Positions 47,757 to 58,326 of a stretch of DNA of 63,028 bases are shown piece after piece. Under the pieces are notes generated by a model. The model saw only the letters and a program-made list of their open reading frames with translations. It was not told the origin of the DNA and did no database searches. The number at the start of each line of letters is the position of its first letter. The stretch's first letter is position 1. The stretch comes from Candidatus Panguiarchaeum symbiosum. Lineage in GTDB: Archaea; Asgardarchaeota; Njordarchaeia; Njordarchaeales; Panguiarchaeaceae. The translations under genes and the position numbers were made by a program. Location: NCBI GenBank assembly GCA_024720975.1, contig JANJXX010000001.1, forward strand, positions 346,811-409,838. Direction: 5' to 3'.

Positions 47757-47781
47757 GGGTATCATGCTCAACATCCGGTCC
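47757..47781 (-). repeat. 16S processing stem, 3' arm
   Basis: 25 bases, a perfect reverse complement of 49359-49383. Together they enclose the 16S gene and would form the pre-16S processing helix. Confidence 0.88.
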
Positions 47782-47784
47782 ACC

Positions 47785-49300
<1,516 letters not shown>

Positions 49301-49358
49301 CTGCTTGGCGTGCCTCCCTTTTCCGGGAGGCATTATCGCCGTGGGACGTTTGAGGCGG

Positions 49359-49383
49359 GGACCGGATGTTGAGCATGATACCC
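49359..49383 (-). repeat. 16S processing stem, 5' arm
   Basis: 25-base perfect partner of 47757-47781, located about 58 bases before the 16S 5' end. Confidence 0.88.
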
Positions 49384-49764
49384 TTTCCGTTATTTTTGTT
49401 GCAGTCCCCGGATGCCCTTACCTTCATTCTTTTCAGGTGGGCTTTTGGGACTGCCAATAGTATAATACATTGGCTCCTGGTAGCTTTTTTTATTATTGTA
49501 TATATTATTATTATCATCGTTCATATTTGTGTTTTTAATTTATTATAAGTCTGCTTGTTTAAACTTTTATTAGATATATATTTTTCTGCAGTGCTGGAAG
49601 ACTTTGCAGGTTGATGCCGGAAGCTTCGCAAATATCAGTTGATTTTCATTTTCGGGTGTGTTTATTTTTCATCTCATGTTTTTGAATTAATTATAGGAAT
49701 AATCTAAAGGGAGAGATTATAGTGCTCAACTCTGTGATGAGAAGAAGTACCTCTGAGCTCTGCA
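49384..49764. other. Spacer holding the 16S promoter
   Basis: About 380 bases between the 16S leader and the radical SAM gene; strongly T- and A-rich around 49490-49590. The minus-strand 16S promoter should be here; TATTATA near 49465-49475 (minus strand) is one candidate TATA box. No credible gene is visible, although a 60-codon hydrophobic open frame exists on the plus strand within the AT-rich part. Confidence 0.45.
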
Positions 49765-50964
49765 ATGACGAGTTGGTCCTTCTCTGATGAATCTATAGAT
49801 TATACGGGTTGCTGTATGTCAGCACGTGACGTAATTGCAGATTTGGATTTGTCAGGTATTCCTACAGTTCCTTTCTGGCGCCCAGATAGTGTAGCTATTT
49901 TGAGGGATAAGGATGCTATAATTCGTTTTAATCGCTACTGGCGTATATTGTCTGGAAAGAGTCTGGCTAAGTATTTAATTGCGAAAAAATTCGCTGTCGA
50001 TGAGTATGATCCTCTGGATGAGAACTCTATGTGGCGTATACATCGCGATTACATGGAGGAATTTCACGATTTCTTAAATACAAGAAACGATAGGGAGATT
50101 TTAGATTGGTACGAGAAAAGCAGTTTTCCTCACTATAATTTGCTTCGACTTAAGCATGACTTATCGAATGCAATTGTAAAGAGCTGTAGGTTTTGTGAAT
50201 TTAAATGCAATATAAACAGGGCAGAGGGCGCTGTAGGAAGATGCCGAGTTGATGCTAAATCTCGTATAGCGTCAATTTTTGTTCATATTGGAGAGGAACC
50301 CGAGCTCGTTCCATCATACACAATATTCTTCTCCGGATGTAATTTTAGGTGCGTCTATTGTCAAAACTGGGACATCTCGCAAAGAATAACAGGAGTTCAC
50401 CTGCCACCCATTGAAGTCGCTATCCGTATTGATGAACGATTTCAAGCGAACGAAATTAGAAATGTTAACTGGGTCGGCGGGGATCCTACACCTAACATAC
50501 ACTTTATTCTAGGTGTATTGCTATACACTAATTCGAATGTTCCACAAGTCTGGAATTCAAATTTTTACAATAGCATTGAAGCCCTCCAAATACTTGACGG
50601 CGTTATAGATTTATGGCTACCGGACTTCAAATATGGAAATAATGAATGCGCAACTAGGCTTTCAGGTGCCCCAAGGTATTTTGATGTCGTGACTAGAAAT
50701 TTCAAGATAGTTAACGGAAATGGCGATGAGATATTAATAAGACACTTAGTTTTACCTAATCATTTAGACTGCTGCACAAAACCTATTTTGCGTTGGATAC
50801 ATGACAATTTAGATCTCTCTAAAGTACGTGTTAACGTGATGGCTCAATACCGACCTGAATATCAAGCCAGTGCGTATAAAGATATCTCTAGACGACTTAC
50901 GAAAGATGAGTTCAATGAAGCAATACAGTATGCACGAAAGCTCGAACTACCGTTAACCAGTTAA
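49765..50964 (+). CDS. Radical SAM protein of the PflX type
   Basis: A 399-residue protein with the radical SAM motif in SGCNFRCVYCQNW (CxxxCxxC for the [4Fe-4S] cluster) and, before it, a second cysteine group, CRFCEFKCNINRAEGAVGRC. This resembles COG1313, relatives of pyruvate formate-lyase activating enzymes. The substrate is unknown. An N-terminal region of about 130 residues precedes the cysteine group. Typical later elements: NWVGGDPTPNIHFIL and WLPDFKYGNNECA. ATG at 49765 is without a clear SD; ATG at 49816 is an alternative. It stands alone after the rRNA. Confidence 0.85.
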   Translation: MTSWSFSDESIDYTGCCMSARDVIADLDLSGIPTVPFWRPDSVAILRDKDAIIRFNRYWRILSGKSLAKYLIAKKFAVDEYDPLDENSMWRIHRDYMEEFHDFLNTRNDREILDWYEKSSFPHYNLLRLKHDLSNAIVKSCRFCEFKCNINRAEGAVGRCRVDAKSRIASIFVHIGEEPELVPSYTIFFSGCNFRCVYCQNWDISQRITGVHLPPIEVAIRIDERFQANEIRNVNWVGGDPTPNIHFILGVLLYTNSNVPQVWNSNFYNSIEALQILDGVIDLWLPDFKYGNNECATRLSGAPRYFDVVTRNFKIVNGNGDEILIRHLVLPNHLDCCTKPILRWIHDNLDLSKVRVNVMAQYRPEYQASAYKDISRRLTKDEFNEAIQYARKLELPLTS

Positions 50965-51030
50965 GTGAGGGTATCTCCAACGTATGTATAAGAATACACA
51001 TAAGTGCTCTTGTTGAGAAAGTGCAACATT

Positions 51031-51040
51031 AATTTTAAAA
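51031..51040 (+). promoter_or_regulatory. TATA-like box before tRNA-Lys
   Basis: AATTTTAAAA, about 55 bases upstream of the tRNA; it would place transcription start near 51062. Pattern-based call. Confidence 0.4.
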
Positions 51041-51092
51041 ATCATGAAGATAACTATTGATATCCACTTAATGGGGCATGGAAAACTTCCGA

Positions 51093-51185
51093 GGGCCGGT
51101 AGCTCAGCTGGAAGAGCGTCAGGCTTTTAACCTGAAACTCCGAGGAGGAGCAGGATGGTCGCGGGTTCGAATCCCGCCCGGCCCA
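51093..51185 (+). tRNA. tRNA-Lys (anticodon TTT) with a 20-nt intron in the variable loop
   Basis: Acceptor GGGCCGG/CCGGCCC, D arm GCTC/GAGC, anticodon stem TCAGG/CCTGA with loop CTTTTAA (anticodon TTT, 51126-51128), T arm GCGGG TTCGAAT CCCGC. Twenty extra bases, 51137-51156, lie after the anticodon stem. They fold as a bulge-helix-bulge: CCTG (51131-51134) pairs CAGG (51151-51154), with 3-base bulges AAA and ATG, and CTCC/GGAG forms the inner helix. Cutting each bulge after its second base leaves the normal variable loop AGGTC. Archaeal introns usually lie after position 37. Confidence 0.92.
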
Positions 51186-51360
51186 CTTCTAAACTACATT
51201 TTGTCGACTCGATTACCTTGCTATCCTTTTAGTGCGAGTCTTTACAGCCACCTACGAGAATAGGACCTTTATCTTGCAATGGGTCAAACAACCTCTTAGC
51301 TTGTAAATACCAGAAAAACTAGCATAACATGATGTTTGCAACATTCAATCATACAGTTAC

Positions 51361-53901
51361 TTAGACAATTCCTTCCTCAAAAACCTTCAGCAAATCCACG
51401 GCCTTATCAGCGTTCGGAACTCTCTCTCCACTTAGCATCTTCCGTAATATCTCTCGAGCCCCCCTTTGATTTAACGGCTTGTTATTGTTTCCACAATGAT
51501 AGGAAAAGACGCATTTATTGAAGGACTCCTTTGCCATACAGGATGGTGTTGATAATATCTTGTATGCTTTCTTCACAGCTTCTTCGAATCTGTCAAACAG
51601 AAGTGATGTTATTCCATTTCCTCCTGGTAGCGATTCATACACAACTATAAGTCCTGACTTTCCAAAGGATACTCCGCCGAGGTCATATTCTGAGCCACCT
51701 GAGATCATGTAAGTACCCTCAATCAGGATGTGTTCAACAGCATGATAAGCACCAGTTATCGCTTCTTCGTCTTTTTCCTCTGAGTACTCAGGAGCCAAGA
51801 AAAAGAGTCCATATGTGACATATTTGTAACTGATTACATCTTCTAGTAGCATATGAGCTATAGGTTCCTTCTGACCCTCTTCGTACAAATTGTATCCCCA
51901 AACACTTATTTTCATTTCTAGTAGCCCGTGGTGTATTATTGTTCCACAGGCTTCCCGCTTAGTAATGCTACCAATTGGTACGGCACTATAACTATACAGA
52001 GGTTTTGTGTAGATACGCTCATATTCAGGAGGTGCAGGTTCTACCTCTGCCCTTAACTTTGTCAGATCCAACGATCTAACTAAATATTTATTACCTTGAA
52101 CGATGTGTATCGCTCCTGGGTGAAGCTCTTTCACAGCTGTAACTATATCTCTACGGTCAATCCTTCTGTTGTTGCAATACACATCCACCTGGATATCTAC
52201 TCCACGTATATTCCTGCTGAAGTACTTATAGAATAGCACTCCATTTGCTACCCAGTGATCACCAACCTTCAGTAAGGCCCGTTCACTCTCGAGTTCGGCT
52301 ATTACCTCTCTTGGCAGGTTGAATTCGTGAATGTCAGCTTCCGAGAGTGGTTTTTCATAGGCCATTATATATATGTGCTGCTTTGCAATAAGTGGATTCC
52401 TTGGCTCTAGGTATCTACTGGAAATATCCCTAAAGTACTCTTCTGGATTAGTAGCATAGTACTCGGATATGGGATCATCTGATCTGAGAAGAAGTATAGC
52501 AGCACCGCTCTCTTTTCTCCTACCTGCTCTACCACTGCGCTGGATAAATCTATCCGAGGGCGCAATCTCCGTTACTACAGCCGATACGTTACCAATATCT
52601 ATTCCAAGTTCTAGTGTTGGCGTAGATATTATACCCAGCAGCTTACCGCTCTTAAAATCGCGCTCAATTTTCCTACGCACCTGAGCTGAAATGCCAGCTC
52701 GATGTATGTTCACCCTCTGAAAAACTTCGTAAAGCTTTGATCTCTTGATGAAATTATACGTAAGCTCTGCGCATGATCTAGTGTTACAGAAAACCAGAGT
52801 TTTAGTTCCATGCCTAATGAGCTCTGCCAATATTTTTGCGTTGGCATGAAACGTGGGAAGTTGGGTGTATAAGAAGAGAACATCGAGAGAAACTTTACGT
52901 CCGCTTCCGATTACAACCTTAACTTCATCATCTATAAGCTTCCTGGCTAGATCAGCCGGATTGTAAATTGTTGCTGATGCTAAGACTATTTGCAATTTTC
53001 TTTGGCTCGATTTTGCTAGTCTTCGCATCCGCTTTATAATGTAGTGTACATGACTTCCGAATGCGCCTGAATAAACATGCACCTCATCTAGGATCACTAA
53101 TTTTGCCGACAGGAAAAGTTTTGGTATCGCATTATTTTTAGAAATTTTAGGGAGCCAGTAATGTATCATATCGAAGTTCGTTATGAGTATATGCGGCGGA
53201 TCCTTGGTTATTTTCAGGCGTTCCTGTGCAGGAGTATCCCCATCAAGGACTGACACCCTAAGACCCAGAGGCCTGGAGTAGTATAGTATCTTCTCTAGCT
53301 GGTCTCTAGCCAGTGCTTTAGTAGGGTATATCATCAACACTGAAGGACATTCACCAGTTTCATAGGCGATGTCTAGAGCCGGTAGTAAAAAAGCTTCTGT
53401 TTTTCCCATAGCTGTCGGTGCTGTAATTATCACATTGTTACCACTACGTATAGATTTTATAGCCTCCTCCTGGAACTTATAGAGCCGCTCGATACCTCTA
53501 GCTAGGAGACTCTTACTGATCTCTACAGCAGTATTTTTAAGACCCAAAGTATAGAGGCTCTCTGGTGAAACTTCAACCCCTAGCTCTGGTGGTTCATTAT
53601 AGAGATTCCCATAGTAAATTGGTAACAACTCCAGGTAGTTACTTTCTCGTGCTTTTTCCATAATTATTTGGATAGGTTTGGATGCGCTTGGAGGTATCTC
53701 TCGCAGGGGAGACACGATTATCTTATCATCCTTCTTTTGTTCGAAACTTTCCGCAGTCTTCTCATCCTTCGTTCTGGCGAGTAGCTCTTGATAGTATCCA
53801 CACGATCTACAAATTATAACTACTTTTACTAGGTCAGTGTCAACTTTCCTCTTTTGAATCATCAATTCCTTCGAACAGTTAGGACACTTTGCGTTTAACA
53901 T
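51361..53901 (-). CDS. DEAD/DEAH-box helicase of the Hrq1/YprA family
   Basis: An 846-residue SF2 helicase probably acting in DNA repair. A zinc ribbon (CPNC and CRSC) opens the protein. The helicase core has Walker A TAPTAMGKTEAFLLP, Walker B VILDEVHVYSG, SATIYN, LVFCNTRS and QRSGRAGRR. The C-terminal DUF1998/MZB region has cysteines in CMAKESFNKCVFSYHC. This order matches COG1205 proteins related to eukaryotic Hrq1/RecQ4-like helicases. It lies 15 bases downstream of the GTPase fusion gene on the same strand and is probably co-transcribed with it. Confidence 0.88.
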   Translation of the reverse strand: MLNAKCPNCSKELMIQKRKVDTDLVKVVIICRSCGYYQELLARTKDEKTAESFEQKKDDKIIVSPLREIPPSASKPIQIIMEKARESNYLELLPIYYGNLYNEPPELGVEVSPESLYTLGLKNTAVEISKSLLARGIERLYKFQEEAIKSIRSGNNVIITAPTAMGKTEAFLLPALDIAYETGECPSVLMIYPTKALARDQLEKILYYSRPLGLRVSVLDGDTPAQERLKITKDPPHILITNFDMIHYWLPKISKNNAIPKLFLSAKLVILDEVHVYSGAFGSHVHYIIKRMRRLAKSSQRKLQIVLASATIYNPADLARKLIDDEVKVVIGSGRKVSLDVLFLYTQLPTFHANAKILAELIRHGTKTLVFCNTRSCAELTYNFIKRSKLYEVFQRVNIHRAGISAQVRRKIERDFKSGKLLGIISTPTLELGIDIGNVSAVVTEIAPSDRFIQRSGRAGRRKESGAAILLLRSDDPISEYYATNPEEYFRDISSRYLEPRNPLIAKQHIYIMAYEKPLSEADIHEFNLPREVIAELESERALLKVGDHWVANGVLFYKYFSRNIRGVDIQVDVYCNNRRIDRRDIVTAVKELHPGAIHIVQGNKYLVRSLDLTKLRAEVEPAPPEYERIYTKPLYSYSAVPIGSITKREACGTIIHHGLLEMKISVWGYNLYEEGQKEPIAHMLLEDVISYKYVTYGLFFLAPEYSEEKDEEAITGAYHAVEHILIEGTYMISGGSEYDLGGVSFGKSGLIVVYESLPGGNGITSLLFDRFEEAVKKAYKILSTPSCMAKESFNKCVFSYHCGNNNKPLNQRGAREILRKMLSGERVPNADKAVDLLKVFEEGIV

Positions 53902-53915
53902 CCCAATCTTTCAAG

Positions 53916-55610
53916 TTAAGCAGATATAAAATCCATGAGTTCTGACGACGGCGCTTCCTTAGATATTAGAACAAGTATCCCCTTTGATCCTCTAAAAACT
54001 ACAATGCTTCTAGAGCCTACTACTACTAATAGCTTATAATCGGGAAAGACCTCACTTACAGTCCTGTTCACTGAATACAATTTTAACAAAAATTCCCTCT
54101 GTTTCTCCGGGTCTCTCACAACTCCAGCATAAGCAAATTCTGCTTTTTCACCCTCGACAATCAATACGAAGCATTCGTCGCTCTTTAGTTTTTGTTGGAT
54201 GTTATCAACTAACTTTCTGAGGCTCTGATTTTTCGTTTGCTCTATGCTTAGACTTGGTTTTGATGGCATCCCCAGCTCTATTCGTGCCCACTTCTCGCTG
54301 CGTCCAAGTTTCGTAAGCGCTGAGTATATTTCTCTAGCGAGGGCGCTATTTATTTTAATTATGAGAATCTTCTCGCCCCTTATTGTAACGCACATTTCTT
54401 TACTCAAAACGAGCATGGCTTTTAGTATTCCAACATCTTCATCTACAACTGATATCACGCCCAGTAATTTCTTTATCATCTCCTCTTCATCAATATCGAG
54501 CTTGTCGCCTCGGATATTTCTAGCTACAAGTAACTTGTCCGGCTTAGCATCAACAATATAGACTTTGGAATCATATCCTATGCTAGCCTGAATATTGCTA
54601 GCCATAACCCAGCTTGAATCTTCTGGTGATGCCAATATTTGTGGAGATTTTGTCTCCGCAACCGAGATTATCTCCTCCGTTATAGAGAGCTCCTCAATGC
54701 TTGGTATTTTCTCTGGAACTTCTGTTTCTGGGATTCCAGTGGTTTCGACGATTTCTTTAGCAGCCTCGAAAATCTTGCCCTCTTCCTCGGGCTTGCCAAA
54801 TACCTTCTCAGCTTCTTTAGGAATTTCTGGTAATGGAGGAAGCGAAATCTCTTCAATTTTTTCGACAATCTCTGGTGCTTCTAGTTCTTTGGTACCGACT
54901 AACACTTCTGCTTCTTCCACTTTAATCGGTTCTGAAACCGCAACTGCTAGTTTGGAAGTTTTGATAATATATTGCTCTGATCTTTTTTTAAGTTGGCCGA
55001 CAATGTCATCCGGCAACTTAAGCTCGAAGTTAAGTCGCTCCACGCAGAAGAAAGTAAGATCTACATCTTCTGAACTTAGACATGAAATTATGAAGTGCGG
55101 AATTTCGTAACCATAGTAACTTACAACTTTCGATAAGTACTTAGCTATGTCATCACCAATTTTAACTGCCTCTGGATTTGGATTAATATCTCCTTTTGTA
55201 CCTACAACAGCCATAGCAATAGCAGATTTTAGGATCTCCTTCTTCTCAAGCTCGCTTTTAATCATATTGTATAATTCGTTGGCTGATGCTGGATTGGTGG
55301 AATCATAAAAGAATAACCAAATTACGGCCTTTTTAACTGCTTCTGTTCTCTGCTTTTCCAGTTCTTCCCTCCCTGGAACGTCGATCAACACGAGTTTGTA
55401 ATTCGTTACTGTTTCGAGAGTACCCATGACTGTTCTACGCTTGTAAGCTCTAGTTATCTCTATTATTTCTGGTTCCGTTGTTGTTTTTTCCTCGGGAACA
55501 TTTCTCCTTATTAGCGTATTGAGAAATTTTGACTTGCCGGAGCCCGATGGACCATATAATGCTACGCGTACTCTTGGAATCGCCCGCGGTATGAATTCGT
55601 CTTCTGACAT
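53916..55610 (-). CDS. Ras-like GTPase fused to two longin/roadblock-like domains
   Basis: A 564-residue protein. Residues 13-200 form a small GTPase domain: G1 GPSGSGKS (20-27), G3 DVPG (77-80), G4 TKGD (138-141). The position matching Ras Gln61 is Arg81, so intrinsic hydrolysis may be slow. Residues about 225-330 are a Glu/Pro/Ile-rich linker. Two alpha-beta domains follow (about 335-445 and 460-562): SKVYIVDAKPDKLLVARNI with MCVTIRGEKILIIKI, and ECFVLIVEGEKAEFAYAGV with VVVGSRSIVVFRG. The alternation of strands resembles longin/roadblock folds, platforms for small GTPases. No membrane anchor. SD GGTG precedes the ATG. Confidence 0.65.
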   Translation of the reverse strand: MSEDEFIPRAIPRVRVALYGPSGSGKSKFLNTLIRRNVPEEKTTTEPEIIEITRAYKRRTVMGTLETVTNYKLVLIDVPGREELEKQRTEAVKKAVIWLFFYDSTNPASANELYNMIKSELEKKEILKSAIAMAVVGTKGDINPNPEAVKIGDDIAKYLSKVVSYYGYEIPHFIISCLSSEDVDLTFFCVERLNFELKLPDDIVGQLKKRSEQYIIKTSKLAVAVSEPIKVEEAEVLVGTKELEAPEIVEKIEEISLPPLPEIPKEAEKVFGKPEEEGKIFEAAKEIVETTGIPETEVPEKIPSIEELSITEEIISVAETKSPQILASPEDSSWVMASNIQASIGYDSKVYIVDAKPDKLLVARNIRGDKLDIDEEEMIKKLLGVISVVDEDVGILKAMLVLSKEMCVTIRGEKILIIKINSALAREIYSALTKLGRSEKWARIELGMPSKPSLSIEQTKNQSLRKLVDNIQQKLKSDECFVLIVEGEKAEFAYAGVVRDPEKQREFLLKLYSVNRTVSEVFPDYKLLVVVGSRSIVVFRGSKGILVLISKEAPSSELMDFISA

Positions 55611-55767
55611 TAAAACACCCAGAACTATCTCTGATTCACCAATTGCTCAACTCTTGCCATTTTCATATGGTCAAGTAGCTTCGTAGCAGCCTAGGATTAG
55701 AACTGCAATTTATCTATTATGATATAAAATAGCAAGTATTAAATTTTGAATGAGTGTGAAGGGATGA

Positions 55768-56823
55768 ATGAGTAATAATATCAAAGGCAATCCTTTTAAG
55801 TATGCCATCACTATTGATCCGAAACAGCTTTTGGAAACCGCAGTTGGGAGATCTCTAAAGCTATCCTTACCGAAGATAAAAACAAGTAAAACCGAGAGAT
55901 TAAGGATCTTATTACTGAACAGGATCAGATACATTGAGAAGAACCTTGTAACAAATTTGCTTGAATTTCTCAGAAGGATACCCGATCTGGACAATACGCA
56001 TGAATTTTACAGAGCCGCTGTTGACGTTTACTTCAGCATAGATGAATTTAAGAAGACGCTAGGTCGCATTAGTGGCACGATTCGAGTTATTGAGAAACTC
56101 TCTGAGGAATACTTGCGAAACATTCGCGGAATAAAAGTAAATATTTACTTGCCAGAGACTTTTTTCGTGAGACACCTTAAGAAATTATGGCGTCAGTATT
56201 TAGCAAGAATGAATTCCTTCATATACGAAATCTCTGAGGCTTTTGATTACTTAAACTCAGCTATTAAAAAACTCAAGGCTCTTCCTGATTACAATCCTGA
56301 GCTGGAGACTATAATTGTCTGCGGTCCGCCAAATAGTGGAAAAAGCAGCCTCGTGGGGAAGTTATCAAATGCGCGGGTTCAGATAGCAGAGTATCCATTC
56401 ACTACAAAGAATGTTGTATTTGGCCATATCAAACTGAGGTCGCGGTTTGAGAAGACGATCCAGATAGTAGATACACCAGGACTTTTCGATAGGCCTTTAG
56501 GAGATAGAAAAAAGGAGGAGCTACTAACACTTCAATCCATAAGGACGATAGCTAATGGTGTTATATTTCTATTCGATTGCAGTGTCGAAAGGACTCTTAG
56601 TGCAGAGCAGCAAATTAGAATCTACCAGGAGGTAACCAGTTTTCTTCGTAATAGCAAGATAATAGCCGGCCTAAATAAGATTGACATTATGGATGAGAAA
56701 GTCTATAACGCTATATACGACTTTATTACAAGAGACATAAACATAAAGCCCATACCACTTAGCATAAAGCAGAGTATTGGTTTGGATCAAATCCTGAGTG
56801 AAATTGAACGTCTGTTCGGGTGA
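55768..56823 (+). CDS. Ribosome-assembly GTPase Nog1
   Basis: GTP1/OBG-family protein in large-subunit assembly. A helical N-terminal domain of about 170 residues (RIRYIEKNLVTNLLEFLRRI) precedes G1 CGPPNSGKSSLVGKL, the switch region EYPFTTKNVVFGH, G3 VDTPGLFDRP and G4 LNKIDIM. Length 351 matches archaeal Nog1. ATG at 55768 has GTGAAGGGAT upstream. It is followed by trmI after 6 bases. Confidence 0.93.
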   Translation: MSNNIKGNPFKYAITIDPKQLLETAVGRSLKLSLPKIKTSKTERLRILLLNRIRYIEKNLVTNLLEFLRRIPDLDNTHEFYRAAVDVYFSIDEFKKTLGRISGTIRVIEKLSEEYLRNIRGIKVNIYLPETFFVRHLKKLWRQYLARMNSFIYEISEAFDYLNSAIKKLKALPDYNPELETIIVCGPPNSGKSSLVGKLSNARVQIAEYPFTTKNVVFGHIKLRSRFEKTIQIVDTPGLFDRPLGDRKKEELLTLQSIRTIANGVIFLFDCSVERTLSAEQQIRIYQEVTSFLRNSKIIAGLNKIDIMDEKVYNAIYDFITRDINIKPIPLSIKQSIGLDQILSEIERLFG

Positions 56824-56829
56824 GAGCTC

Positions 56830-57612
56830 TTGGACGTTTTTCGCGAAGGAGATCTTGTAACCCTTTATGAACCGACCAAAAGGAGAAAACTTGTAGTAAA
56901 AGTCTCAAAGAACAAAAAAATACACACGCGCTGGGGATACATCGACTCTAACGATATCATAGGAAAGACTCCAGGTAGCTCGGTCAATACACACCTGGGA
57001 AAAAAACTCCTCATATTCAAACCGCTTTTATATGAGAAAATAGAACACTCAAGGTGCTTTACTTACGCTACGCAAATTGTAAGACCACGAGATTGGGGCT
57101 TAATAATAAGCTTTGCTGACATCTATCCTGGGAAGCGCGTTCTTGAAATAGGAACAGGGAGTGGAGCATTTACAGCAGTTCTCAGCCACCTTGTCTCACC
57201 TGGTGGTCGTGTATATTCATATGAAATAGACCAAAAGAGAGCACAAATCGCGATGGAAAATCTTAGGAACATAAATGCACCACCCGTATATGAAATCAAG
57301 ATCCGAGACGCTACCAAGGATGGTATTGAGGAAACCGACATCGATGTTGCCTTCGTCGATATACCAGAACCCTGGTTAGTAGTTGATAAAGTTCATAATG
57401 CTCTCAAACCATGTGGAATGCTAGTGTGCTACGTCCCTACATTTAATCAAGTCCATAAATTACTGGAAAGCATGCAGGGGCTATTCGAAGACATAAGAAT
57501 AGTAGACCACTTTTACAGAGAGTTACAAGCAAATCCAACCGCAGTTCGTCCCGTGCTGGAGGGTTATGTATTCTCTGCCTTCGTTGTATTCGGACGGAAG
57601 ATACTACAATGA
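56830..57612 (+). CDS. trmI: tRNA (adenine-N1) methyltransferase TrmI
   Basis: Methylates A57/A58 in the T-loop. SAM-binding motif VLEIGTGSGAFTAVL, then RVYSYEIDQKRAQIA and the catalytic-site VDIPEPW. An N-terminal beta barrel (EGDLVTLYEPTKRRKLVVKV) precedes. Length 260. The TTG start has GGTGAG 5 bases upstream, overlapping the nog1 end, so nog1 and trmI are co-transcribed. Confidence 0.94.
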   Translation: MDVFREGDLVTLYEPTKRRKLVVKVSKNKKIHTRWGYIDSNDIIGKTPGSSVNTHLGKKLLIFKPLLYEKIEHSRCFTYATQIVRPRDWGLIISFADIYPGKRVLEIGTGSGAFTAVLSHLVSPGGRVYSYEIDQKRAQIAMENLRNINAPPVYEIKIRDATKDGIEETDIDVAFVDIPEPWLVVDKVHNALKPCGMLVCYVPTFNQVHKLLESMQGLFEDIRIVDHFYRELQANPTAVRPVLEGYVFSAFVVFGRKILQ

Positions 57613-57723
57613 GACTGCTAAGAAATCTAACAATCAGCATATGATATGCTATTTTAACCATCAAATTAATTTGATTTATAAGAATGTCTCGTGCTACTAC
57701 TTCGTTGGCCCATAGTGTTATAG

Positions 57724-58170
57724 ATGATGATACTAATGCTCTCAGAGCAAAAAGATATCACTACTCCAGAAAGTCGCGTTGCTATATTGATTGATGCAAA
57801 CAGTGTTAGGGATCTTAAGACAATAATTAAAGCATATGAATCCGCACAAAACTTTGGAAGATTGATCTATGCTGGATTATATGTGGAAGAAAAAGACTTA
57901 ACGCTGATTGGCGCGATAAGCAGCGAACTCACGAAACGAGGAATAGATGTAAAGGTAACAATAGGACCCAATGAAATTAGCATGTCTTTAGATGCCATGG
58001 AAATAGCGTATGAGAAAAAGGCGGAATGTATAATCATATGCACCCGACGGGACAGTTTAACACCGGTATTTAAGGAGATCAAGAAATTAGGCACAAAAAC
58101 CGTCGTTTTTTCACCTATATCCGTTCCACTTGGATTCAACGAAATAGTCGATGAATCATATACAATATAA
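57724..58170 (+). CDS. Second NYN/LabA-type protein
   Basis: A 148-residue NYN-domain protein: VAILIDANSVRDL, YAGLYVE, SMSLDAMEIAYEKKAECIIICTRRDSLTPVFKEIK (in outline). The conserved Asp residues (ID.N, LD, RRDS) remain. It is shorter than the paralogue at 36.4 kb. Function unknown; members cut or bind RNA. It sits alone between trmI and the NSUN6-like gene. Confidence 0.75.
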   Translation: MMILMLSEQKDITTPESRVAILIDANSVRDLKTIIKAYESAQNFGRLIYAGLYVEEKDLTLIGAISSELTKRGIDVKVTIGPNEISMSLDAMEIAYEKKAECIIICTRRDSLTPVFKEIKKLGTKTVVFSPISVPLGFNEIVDESYTI

Positions 58171-58326
58171 CACTCGACTTTGATTTAACATTTGCTTCCA
58201 ATTCTGTAATACTTAGCGGTTATCTTCTACAATAGTTAATGTTCAAGTTATGTACTTTCATTTGGTCATATTGCTCTAAAGATCAAGTCTACCCCAAAAT
58301 ATCAACGAGACCTTTGGGTGAGACCG

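Noticed and set aside
49366-49548. A 60-codon hydrophobic frame after the 16S leader
   Set aside because: It overlaps the 16S processing stem and promoter region and has no SD or family resemblance; the hydrophobicity follows from T-rich DNA.
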